DNA of 38,828 nucleotides from an uncultured Prevotellaceae bacterium (GTDB lineage: Bacteria > Bacteroidota > Bacteroidia > Bacteroidales > Bacteroidaceae). The notes under the pieces were generated by a model that ran no database searches, was not told the DNA's origin, and worked only from the letters and a program-made list of their open reading frames with translations. The DNA lies in contig CACXMM010000039.1 in the NCBI GenBank assembly GCA_902768785.1, forward strand, positions 1 through 38,828, in the 5' to 3' direction. A program made the translations under genes and the position numbers. Below are positions 21,126 through 30,800 of this stretch, piece by piece (position 1 is the first letter of the stretch; every line of letters starts with the position of its first letter).

Positions 21126-23198
21126 TTAAAATTGATACCCGATAGTGACTTGCCAGTTTCTTCCAGGCATTGGATAGGCTCCAACGATTTCGTATTGTTT
21201 ATTGAACATATTCTTGAGGTCGAAGCGCAGGCTTAGCTCTTGAACTCTTGTCTGCGGCTCATTTCTTTTTGTCAAGCGAAACGATCTCCAAGCTGTCGTT
21301 CCCATTTCCCAATATCCGTTCACAAGCGTTCCTTCAAGATGCTCATTGTTGGTCCACCTGCTACTTATACCCTCACCGTGTATGGAAAGATTTACCCAAG
21401 GATTTTCCCAACTAAGAGAGGCACCACCAGTGTATTTCGGCATGTAGGCAATCTGGTTGTTGTAATAGGGTGAACTTGAATTGGTGCGGTTGACTACACG
21501 TTGCAGACTATAGTTAGCTGTGGCGCAAATCATCTGTTTGTCGGTCAGGGGCTGTTGCCAGCGGGCAGTGAAATCTACTCCCATGGCGTGCACCTTACCT
21601 ACATTGATGCACCGCCACACAAACATATTGTAGGGAACGGCCACAATCATGTCTTTTACCTGATTGTAATAGGCATCCAAAGAGAGGGAGTACCCGTAAT
21701 CATGGCTCTTCCGGTAGCCTTGTGTAAACGTAACGCCGAGGTTCCATTGCTGAGTCTTCTCTGGGATAAGTGTCTTGCTGCCAAAATGGTAGTAGTAGTT
21801 CTCGTTGAAGGTAGGCATCCGGAAAATATCTTTGAACGAACCACGAAGGCGCAGCCCATCTGTCAGCAGGTAAGACAAACTCACAGAAGGGGATAGTCGG
21901 TGCTGATTTCGTCCTCCTGATTCTTCCTGCTCATTGACCGCTAACTGCTTTTCCTTGTTGATGTAGTTGGATTGAAGCAGACGGAAGGATGCGGTGAGTC
22001 GGTTGCTGTGGAAACGCGCAGAGACAGTCTGTAAGATACTATGTCTGAGAGGCCTTGTGTCGGTGGGCAGGGTAGAGTTCAGGTTGTTCAAGAAATAGTC
22101 GGCAGCATAGTTGAAAGCCCAGTGCTCAGAAGGTGCGTAGAGCCATGACATAGATGTATAATACTCACGTTGCCAGTAGTCGCCATTGATGATTTGACTG
22201 GATGTCAATCCGTTATCGTAGAATGAGGCTGCCCAGTTTACCTTTCCTGTGAGTTTGAGTGACAATCCGTTATTCCATCGTGTCTGATAGAAAATTTGTC
22301 CGAAAGCGTTCCGGTCGCGCAATGTTTCACGACTAATGTTGGTATAATAGCGTACAATTCCCGGCAGTTGTCGGTCATTGTCATAGTAATAAGCCTTTCC
22401 ACTGAGCACGCTTCTATTGTTCAGTTCCCATCTCATATTCACCTCTGCGTGACCCTGATTCATTTTGCTGTTAGCGCGCCGCTCTTTGGTTTCTACCGAC
22501 ACGTTGCGCAGTCGGAAGGGGTAATCGTTTTTTGCGTAGATATAATCGCCTACTGCCCAAACGGTGAATTGAGATGATATTTGTTGTTCGAAGCGCAACA
22601 TCGGACTGATATAGTCGAAACTGCCTACACGCAGCTGTGTCGTCAGGTGAGGAGAGGGGGCGTTGTGATGATGGATTGCATGAACGGGTGCGATGGTTTC
22701 GATGCTAAGCATAGCAGGTGTTGAGGCTTGTCGTGCAGATATGAATATATGATCATTATCTCCAACGTTTAGCTGTAGAGCCGATAGGTTGTCAAGTCCA
22801 TAACGCGACACATCTATTTCCCCATTCTGACTCTCCCCCAATGCTACACCATCATAGCTAACACCAGTGTGCTTGGCACCAAAGCCACGCACGCAGACCG
22901 TCTTCATTCCACCTGCACCTCCATAGTCGCGAAGGGTGACTCCCGGTAAACGATGCAGGGCATCTGCCATGTCGGTGGTACCCATGCGTAGCATGTCTCT
23001 CCGATCAATGGCAAAGGAAGGTGTCGTGCTTCGCTGAGCCTGTTGGTGCTTGGTTTCTGTGACTGTTACCTCAGGCAATTGCTCCTGCTTCCCAACAATA
23101 GAATCATTCTGGGCTGAAACATCGATGCATGTCACTAAAGTGCATGCAACAACAAGAATTCGTAAAGCAACAGACTGCTGTCTGGGAAACATATCCAT
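21126..23198 (-). CDS. btuB: TonB-dependent cobalamin receptor BtuB
   Basis: A 690-residue outer-membrane receptor. After a signal peptide ending near DVSAQ comes a TonB-box-like segment (LPEVTVTET), a plug domain (MADALHRLPGVTLRDYGGAG, VCVRGFGAKHTGVSYDGVAL) and a long beta-barrel ending in NWQVTIGYQF, whose terminal Phe is the barrel assembly signal. The start at 23198 is chosen because a longer frame would translate through the cobalamin riboswitch; Met at 23192 is the alternative. It is the first gene of the riboswitch-controlled operon. Corrinoid specificity is supported by the riboswitch. Confidence 0.94.
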   Translation of the reverse strand: MDMFPRQQSVALRILVVACTLVTCIDVSAQNDSIVGKQEQLPEVTVTETKHQQAQRSTTPSFAIDRRDMLRMGTTDMADALHRLPGVTLRDYGGAGGMKTVCVRGFGAKHTGVSYDGVALGESQNGEIDVSRYGLDNLSALQLNVGDNDHIFISARQASTPAMLSIETIAPVHAIHHHNAPSPHLTTQLRVGSFDYISPMLRFEQQISSQFTVWAVGDYIYAKNDYPFRLRNVSVETKERRANSKMNQGHAEVNMRWELNNRSVLSGKAYYYDNDRQLPGIVRYYTNISRETLRDRNAFGQIFYQTRWNNGLSLKLTGKVNWAASFYDNGLTSSQIINGDYWQREYYTSMSWLYAPSEHWAFNYAADYFLNNLNSTLPTDTRPLRHSILQTVSARFHSNRLTASFRLLQSNYINKEKQLAVNEQEESGGRNQHRLSPSVSLSYLLTDGLRLRGSFKDIFRMPTFNENYYYHFGSKTLIPEKTQQWNLGVTFTQGYRKSHDYGYSLSLDAYYNQVKDMIVAVPYNMFVWRCINVGKVHAMGVDFTARWQQPLTDKQMICATANYSLQRVVNRTNSSSPYYNNQIAYMPKYTGGASLSWENPWVNLSIHGEGISSRWTNNEHLEGTLVNGYWEMGTTAWRSFRLTKRNEPQTRVQELSLRFDLKNMFNKQYEIVGAYPMPGRNWQVTIGYQF

Positions 23199-23242
23199 AA
23201 GAAACCATTTAAGCCCCTTTCCTCGAGAGGCATAATCAACAT

Positions 23243-23412
23243 CACCACGGCAGGTCTTCTGACTTACTGCTTCAGAGGGCGAACGCCTTCCCGGGATGAC
23301 CAGTGGCATTTTGTTCGCCGACATAACGGCAGCATACAGCTGCGGGACAGTGCAGGATTCCCACCTGCTTCCCTTTTCATCACCTGTGGCAAGGACCGTT
23401 GGTGACACCGTT
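23243..23412 (-). promoter_or_regulatory. Cobalamin riboswitch
   Basis: On the minus strand the leader of btuB contains the core of an adenosylcobalamin-type riboswitch: GGGAAGCAGGTG and GAATCCTGCACTGTCCCGCA, a GCCACTGG segment, GGGAAGGCG, and the B12 box AGTCAGAAGACCTGCC (23264-23249). It lies between the promoter and the btuB start and would reduce expression when cobalamin is plentiful, probably at translation since the B12 box is near the start codon and no terminator follows. The 5' end is estimated. Confidence 0.97.
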
Positions 23413-23418
23413 GCGCCT

Positions 23419-23427
23419 GCAAAGGTA
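23419..23427 (-). promoter_or_regulatory. -7 element of the btu operon promoter
   Basis: TACCTTTGC on the minus strand, with TTTTG about 18-19 bases upstream (near 23449-23445). It is placed to start transcription at the 5' end of the riboswitch. Confidence 0.75.
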
Positions 23428-23468
23428 CGAAAAATCTAAGAAATACAAAATAAATCACAGAAAAACCG

Positions 23469-23477
23469 TACCTTTGC
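23469..23477 (+). promoter_or_regulatory. -7 element for the AlbA-type gene
   Basis: TACCTTTGC, 17 bases before the ATG at 23495. The two divergent -7 boxes (this one and the btu box) are about 40 bases apart, so the two promoters may interfere with each other. No good -33 box is seen. Confidence 0.6.
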
Positions 23478-23494
23478 ATCTGCAACGAAAGGTT

Positions 23495-24130
23495 ATGGAT
23501 GACAAACGTTATCTCCTCGGTTTGATCAGTGAGGGCGAACATCAGCAGCAGGACTTCAAATATCGGGTGTCTGATGCCGTGAAACTGGCTAAGTCGGTAT
23601 CGGCATTTGCCAATACCGAAGGTGGTCGTTTGCTGATCGGTGTCCGCGACGACGGTCATTTGTCGGGAGTGCGCTCCGAGGAGGAGATCTATATGATGCA
23701 CCAGGCGGCCTACCGCTATTGTCGTCCGGAGGCCAGCATCAAGTTCGATACCTACCATGTGGAGGGCCGGACCATCGTAGTGACTACCGTTCCTCCTTCC
23801 GACCGGCGGCCGATCTGTGCTATTGACGAGACAGGAAAGAGTTGTGCTTATATCCGCATAGCCGATGAGAATATCGTGGCATCCCCTGTTCATCTGGCCA
23901 TATGGAAGGACTCGCAACGGCAACAGGGAGCGATGATGACCTATAGTGAAACGGTGGTACATCTCTTGAATACGATGCGGGGAAAGGCGCTGACATTGAA
24001 CCAGCTTACACGTGCCTCGCGTGTTCCCCGTCATCAGGTCATCACCCTTCTGGCACGTCTCATCCGTTTCCGTGTAGCACGGTGGGAACATGTTGAACAG
24101 CAGTTTCTGTTCAGTCTGGTGGACGAGTAG
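23495..24130 (+). CDS. AlbA_2/Schlafen-type putative ATP- or nucleic acid-binding protein
   Basis: A 211-residue protein. Residues 13-60 carry the AlbA_2 (Schlafen-like, formerly divergent AAA-4) signature: GEHQQQDFKYRVSD, then SAFANTEGGRLLIGVRDDGH. The C-terminal 70 residues (ALTLNQLTRASRVPRHQVIT and onward) look like a winged-helix domain. Such proteins are thought to be DNA-linked regulators or nucleases, but the role of this one is unknown. The ATG at 23495 is preferred because it follows a -7 box; a longer GTG-started frame would overlap the riboswitch promoter. It is transcribed divergently from the btu operon. Confidence 0.85.
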   Translation: MDDKRYLLGLISEGEHQQQDFKYRVSDAVKLAKSVSAFANTEGGRLLIGVRDDGHLSGVRSEEEIYMMHQAAYRYCRPEASIKFDTYHVEGRTIVVTTVPPSDRRPICAIDETGKSCAYIRIADENIVASPVHLAIWKDSQRQQGAMMTYSETVVHLLNTMRGKALTLNQLTRASRVPRHQVITLLARLIRFRVARWEHVEQQFLFSLVDE

Positions 24131-24159
24131 GGCAGGACTGATTCTTCCAAGGAAATACA

Positions 24160-24185
24160 ATAAAAAGCGGTAGTTCGCGTTTTAT
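24160..24185 (+). terminator. Weak hairpin, possible terminator
   Basis: ATAAAAAGCG pairs with CGCGTTTTAT around a six-base loop, with one mismatch. It lies between the AlbA-type gene and ruvA and may end the former's transcript. Confidence 0.4.
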
Positions 24186-24213
24186 TGGATGTATATATAC
24201 AAATAAACGACTT

Positions 24214-24819
24214 ATGATAGAATATGTAAAGGGTGAACTGGCGGATGTCACCCCTGCTTACGCTGTGGTCGATGCCCATGGGGTGGGCTATGGCATGAAC
24301 ATTTCTCTAAACACCTATACCGCCATACAAGGAAAGAAGGAGGCACGCCTCTGGGTCTATGAAGCCATTCGGGAGGATGCCTATGTGCTGTTCGGTTTTG
24401 CCACCAAACAGGAACGTGACATGTTCCTGTTGCTCATCACCGTGAGTGGGGTCGGTGCGAATACGGCTCGGATGATTCTTTCGGAGATGACGGTGTCGGA
24501 GATCTGCAATGTGATCTCTTCGGGTAATGAGCGGGTACTGAAGAGTGTGAAAGGTATCGGTCTGCGTACGGCACAACGGATCATCGTTGATCTGAAGGAC
24601 AAGATCATCAGCAGTGGTGTCGCTCAGGAACTGTCGTCGAATGCTGGTCATGACACAGCTATGGTGAACAACAGTGTGAAAGACGAGGCCGTGGGTGCGC
24701 TCACCATGCTCGGCTTCTCACCAGCTCCGTCAGCCAAGGTGGTGGTAGCCATCTTAAAGCAACAGCCCGACCTGCCAGTGGAGCAGGTGGTGAAATTGGC
24801 GTTGAAACAGATTAAGTAA
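24214..24819 (+). CDS. ruvA: Holliday junction DNA helicase subunit RuvA
   Basis: A 201-residue protein that binds four-way DNA junctions and loads the RuvB motor for branch migration. It shows an N-terminal OB-fold ([20 protein letters not shown]), two helix-hairpin-helix motifs ([10 protein letters not shown] near residue 77 and [13 protein letters not shown] near residue 111), and a short C-terminal domain III ([20 protein letters not shown]) that contacts RuvB. Length is typical. It lies 43 bases before sprA, an arrangement also known in other Bacteroidetes. Confidence 0.98.
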   Translation: MIEYVKGELADVTPAYAVVDAHGVGYGMNISLNTYTAIQGKKEARLWVYEAIREDAYVLFGFATKQERDMFLLLITVSGVGANTARMILSEMTVSEICNVISSGNERVLKSVKGIGLRTAQRIIVDLKDKIISSGVAQELSSNAGHDTAMVNNSVKDEAVGALTMLGFSPAPSAKVVVAILKQQPDLPVEQVVKLALKQIK

Positions 24820-24862
24820 ATGAAGAATTTAGAATGAAGAATTCGTTTATTTCGTAGAAAGA

Positions 24863-27800
24863 ATGAGGAGACTGAAGCAGATAGTATGGATGTTACTGGT
24901 GGGCATGAGTGTGCTCGCCTGGAACGGTGTGCCGATGCTTCAGACGGAGTCATCCTCTTTCTCTTCCAAACAGGAACCGCAACGACGACAGCAACGCCAG
25001 GCACCCCAGGACAACAAACAGAATAACCAAAACAGGTCACGGAGAGATTCCTCGAAGGTGACGGCACAGCCTATCCTCGACACAGACGAGGAGATTCCTG
25101 ATTCCCTGTTGCATCCCCGATGGAAGATCCAACGTACACAGCCGATCACCGAGGATGACCTGCAACGGAACAGTATGGATTTGCAGATGCCGACGAACAT
25201 TGAGCAGGAGGTGGTGTATAACGACACGCTCGACCGTTATATCATTGGCTCGAAGATGGGCAGTACCTACTTGGGAGCACCAGTGATGATGGATGCTGAG
25301 GAGTTCGGCAAGTGGAGTGAGCGACAGTTGCGTGACAAATTCTTCCGTGCGAAAAACGATGAGATCTATCAGGCGAAGGGAAAGGAGAAATTCTCGTTTA
25401 CCGACATGCACTTTGACCTGGGACCCGCAGAGAAGATCTTCGGTCCTGGTGGCGTGAGGGTGAAGACGCAGGGTACGGCAGAACTGAAGTTCGGTGCTAC
25501 GATGAAGAACATCGACAACCCCTCATTACCCATCCGTAACCGGAAGACCACGAACATGAACTTCGATGAGAAGATCAACCTGAACGTAAACGGAAAGGTA
25601 GGTGATAAGGTGAACATGAACCTGAACTATAACACCGATGCCACCTACACCTTTGACTCGCAAAACCTGAAACTGAAATACGACGGTAAGGAGGATGAGG
25701 TCATCAAACTCGTTGAGGCGGGAAACGTGTCGTTCCCAGGAAACTCATCATTGGTACGTGGCGCCTCGTCACTCTTCGGTATCCGCAGTGACTGGCAGTT
25801 CGGGAAACTGAAGCTGCAGACAGTGATCTCGCAGAAGAAGTCGAACTCTCGCAGTGTGTCGAGCAAGGGTGGTGTGCAGACCACTGCCTTTGAGATTGAT
25901 GCGGCCAACTACGAGGAGAACCGTCACTTCTTCCTCTCACAGTATTTCCGAGGACGCTATGATGCTGCCATGAAGACCTTACCGAATCTCACGACAGGCA
26001 TCACCATCAACCGTGTGGAGATCTGGGTGACCAATAAATCAGGTGTGGCCAACAATACGAGAAATATCGTGGCACTGACCGACCTGGGTGAGAATACCAA
26101 GGTGTCGAATCCACAATGGACTCTCACAGACATGCCCGTCCCCTGCAATGCTGCCAATACCGTGTACCAGACGCTGGTGCAAGGCCATCCTGCAGCCCGC
26201 AACATCGATCAGACCGCTTACGAGCTGGAGTCGATAGGTAATGTAGTGGGTGGCGTGGATTACGAGAAACTGTCGAATGCCCGTCTGCTCAGCTCTTCAG
26301 AATATACGTTGAACAAGGCATTGGGATATGTCTCTTTAAATGCCTCCGTGCAGACAGACCAGGTACTGGCCGTGGCTTATGAATTTACGTATGGCGGTAC
26401 TACCTATCAGGTGGGAGAGTTCGCCAGTGATGTGACGGATGTCACACAGGCTCTCTTCGTCAAGGCACTGAAGAACACCAGTAACAATCCCCGTCAGGGT
26501 AACTGGGACTTGATGATGAAGAATGTGTATTACCTGGCTTCCACTGTAGAAAAGGATCGCTTCCGTCTGGATGTGAAGTTCCAGAGCGACACGGCGGGTG
26601 TCTATCTTTCGTATATCCCCGAGGCACAGGTGAAGGACCAGATGCTCATCAAGCTGCTGGGAGCCGACCGACTGGACAATAATAATAAGGTACATAGCAA
26701 CGGCTATTTCGACTATGTTCAGGGTTATACCGTGAGCAACGGTCGCGTGTTCCTTCCCGAAGCAGAGCCCTTTGGTGAATATCTCTACAAGGCACTCACT
26801 GAGAAAGGCGTGTCACCCGATGTGGCCAACAAATACTGTTTCTATGAGTTGTACGACTCCACCAAGACGGTAGCCAAACAGATTGCGGAGAAAGACAAGT
26901 TCCAGTTGGTGGGACAGTATCGCGGTACTTCTGCCAATGTCATCTCCTTAGGTGCCAGCTATGTGCCGCAGGGCAGTGTCGTGGTCACCGCCGGTGGTGT
27001 GACCCTTACTGAGGGATCCGACTATACCGTGGACTACAATGCCGGTGAGGTGACCATTCTCAATCAGAGTATTCTTGATGCGGGGACACCGGTCACGGCC
27101 AGTTCGGAGAGTAATACTGACTATGGTCAGCAACGTAAGACCATGTATGGCGTGAACTGGGAGTATGATTTCAGTAAGAACTTCCAGCTCAGTGGTACTT
27201 TCCAGCATCTCTCGGAGCAGTCGCTTACTACAAAGGTGAGTATGGGCAGTGAACCGCTGAACAACACCTTGTGGGGACTGAACATCAACTGGAAGAAAGA
27301 GAGTCAGTGGCTGACGAATGTGCTGGCCCTCCTGCCGGGTCTGCACTGTACGGCTCCCTCGAATATCTCCTTCACGGGAGAGTTTGCCCATCTCATCGCG
27401 GGAAACTCCCGTGGTATTCAGGATAATGCCTCATACTTGGACGACTTCGAGAATACGAAGAATGCCATTGACGTGTCAACACCTACCTCCTGGATGATTT
27501 CAAGTGTGCCCACGATGTTCCCAGAGAGTACGGATAAGATGGCTGTCACCAGTGGTTATAACCGTGCGCTGCTGTCATGGTATCATATCGATCCATTGTT
27601 TACACGCCGCAGTTCCTCGCTGACACCAGGTCATATCAAGAGTGACTTGGCTCAGTTGTCAAACCACTATGTACGTGAGGTCTATGTCAAGGAGTTGTAT
27701 CCTGCCCGTGACCAGAGCAGCTACAACGGTGCTACGGCCACACTGCCCATTTTGAATCTAGCCTATTATCCCTCCGAACGCGGACCGTATAACCTGGATA

Positions 27801-30800
27801 CCAACTTGAATCCGGACGGTACGCTACCCATGCCAGAAAAGCGATGGGGAGGAATGATGCGCAAACTTGATACCAACGACTTCGAGATGGCCAATGTGGA
27901 ATATATCGAGTTCTGGCTTCTCGACCCCTTTATCTACTCACGCGAACAGCAGGATGCTTCGCAGTATGGCGGTGATTTCTACATAAACCTCGGTGAGGTG
28001 AGCGAGGATGTACTGTCTGACGGAAAGAAAGCCTATGAGAGTGGTATGCCTGTTGACGGTACCGAAAGTTATACCTATACCCAGTGGGGAAAGGTGGCAA
28101 CACAGCCTGCGGTGACTTATGCGTTCGCCACTACCGAAGGGTCACGTAATATACAGGATGTGGGATTCAACGGACTCAATGATGCGGAGGAGCGTTCCTT
28201 TGGCGTGTATAGCGATTATCTTGCTGCCATCAACGGAAAGGTGTCACCGGCGGTCTATGATTCTATTCAAGCAGACCCTGCCAATGATAACTACCACTAT
28301 TTCCGCGGCTCTGATTTCGATCGTATCGAGGCTCCCATCCATCAGCGCTACAAACGGATCAATAACCCCCAGGGTAACTCTCCTGATAACGAGAACAGTC
28401 CGGAGAGCTACAGCACGGCCTATAAGTCAACGCCCGATGTGGAGGATATCAACCAGGACTACACCTTGAACGAATACGAGAAATATTTCCAGTATCATGT
28501 CAGTATCCGTCCAGAGGATCTGAGGATCGGCACGAACTTCATCGTGGATAAACGTGAAGGAGAGGTGCCCTTGCGTAATGGTAACAAAGAGACGGTGACA
28601 TGGTATCAGTTCCGTATTCCTCTGGACGAATACGAGCAGAAAGTGGGGTCTATCAGTGACTTCACCTCGGTGCGTTTCATGCGTATGTTCTGCACGAATT
28701 TCAGTAAGCCGATCATCATGCGCTTTGGCAGTCTCGACCTGGTGCGTGGCGAGTGGCGTATCTATGAACAGTCACTGAATCCGGGTTCTGCCGAGAGTGG
28801 AAAGATGGCGGTGAGTGCTGTGAACATCGAGGAGAATATCGATAAGGAGCCGGTGAACTATGTACTGCCGCCGGGCATTCGTCGTGACCAGGATCCTACA
28901 CAGCCGCAGCTGGTGGAGAGTAATGAGCAGGCGTTGGATATCCAAGTGACGAATCTTTCTTCCGGTGAGTCGAAGGCCGTCTATAAGAACACCAATGTGG
29001 ATCTCCGCCAGTACAAGCGTATCCAAATGTTTGTCCATGCCAATGCCATGCAGGATAATGTGACGAATCTGCGTGATAACCAGTTGGCCGTATTCGTTCG
29101 CTTCGGCTCTGACTATAAGAGCAACTACTATGAATATGAGATTCCTCTAAAGCTCACCCAGCATCGCGAGCCTGCATACAATCGCTACTCACCTGCCGAC
29201 CAGCGTATGGTATGGCCCGAGGAGAATATGCTGGACGTACCTCTCTCGGTGTTCACTCATCTGAAGCGGCAAAGGAATATCGCGAAGTCAGAAGGTACGG
29301 CATCGTATAATAAGGTGTTCAGCACTTATACCGAGGACAAACCGAATAATAAGATCAGTATTGTGGGTAATCCTTCTTTGGGAGAGGTGAAGACGATGAT
29401 CATTGGAGTGCGTAACCTGTCGGGAGAGGTGAAGTCGGGAGAGGTATGGGTCAATGAGCTCCGTCTGAAGGAATATAACAATGAAGGAGGATGGGCTGCT
29501 CAGGGAGCACTGAACATGCAGCTGTCGGATGTGGGTAACGTGAATGTGAGTGGCCGTTTTACCTCCGAAGGCTTCGGTGGCTTGGAACAGGGCGTGAATG
29601 AGCGCAGTACGGACAATTATGGTACCTATAGTGCTACGGTGAATGTGGAGTTAGGTAAGTTCTTCCCAGACAAAGCCAAGGTGAATGCCCCTCTCTACTA
29701 TTCTGTCACGAAGGAGCAGTCAAGACCGAGATACAACCCCTTGGATACGGATATGGAACTGAAGGATGTGCTCGATGCGGCTGCCAGTAAACAGGAGCGC
29801 GATTCCATTGAGAGCATTGCCGTGATGAAGACCACGAACACCAACTTCTCGTTGTCGAATGTACGTGTGGGCATCACTACCAAACGGCATCCCATGCCCT
29901 ACGATCCAGGCAACTTCTCATTCTCTTATAGTCATTCCCACCGTCATACCAGCGGGGAAACCACAGTGTATGAGAATGAGGACAACTGGCGTGGTTCGAT
30001 GAACTATTCCTATTCGCCGGTGTATAAGACTTTCGAGCCGTTCAAGAAGATCTTTGCCAAGAACAAGAGTAAATGGCTCGATATCCTGAAACGCTTCGGA
30101 CTGAACTACTTGCCACAGAACATCACGTTCAATGCCGATATCATGCGTACCTACTTTGAACTGCAGGAACGGGACATGGAGTCGATCGGTAATAACAAAC
30201 TGCCCCTGACATTCAATGAGCAGTTCCTGTGGAACCGTGATTTCTCCATCCGTTGGGATCTCACCAGGAATCTCCACATGAACTTCAACTCCACAACCCA
30301 TGCGCAGGTTGAGGAACCATATACTCCGATTAACAAGAGTCTGTATCCAACGGAGTATGAAGCATGGAAAGACTCCGTATGGACGAGTATAAAGCATCTG
30401 GGCACGCCCCTTGAATATAGTCAGAATTTCCGTGCATCCTATCAGCTGCCGCTGAATCTTCTGCCCATCTTCGACTGGTTGAATGCCGATGCCAATTACA
30501 GTGCTACCTACAACTGGCAACGCGGTACCAATCTGGAAGATGGAACGTCGCTGGGTAACAGTATTTCAAACAACCGACAGGTGAATCTGAACGGTACCTT
30601 CAACCTGGAAAAGCTGTACAACCAAATCCCGTTCCTGAAGAAGACCAATGAACGGTTCAATAAGACGCCCAAGCGGAATACAACACAGAAGAAGACCAAG
30701 ACGAAGGATAAGAACGACAAGGATAAGTCGAACGAGAAAGAGCAGAAGGCATTGCCGAAGAACAAACGCAGCTTTGAGAAGGAGATCACCCTTCTGCCCG

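Noticed and set aside
23209-23408. Extended N-terminus of BtuB
   Set aside because: The added codons coincide with the cobalamin riboswitch; a normal signal peptide begins at 23198.
23264-24160. A 298-codon minus-strand frame across the riboswitch and the AlbA-type gene
   Set aside because: It would cover a riboswitch, two promoters and a well-supported gene on the other strand, and shows no family pattern.
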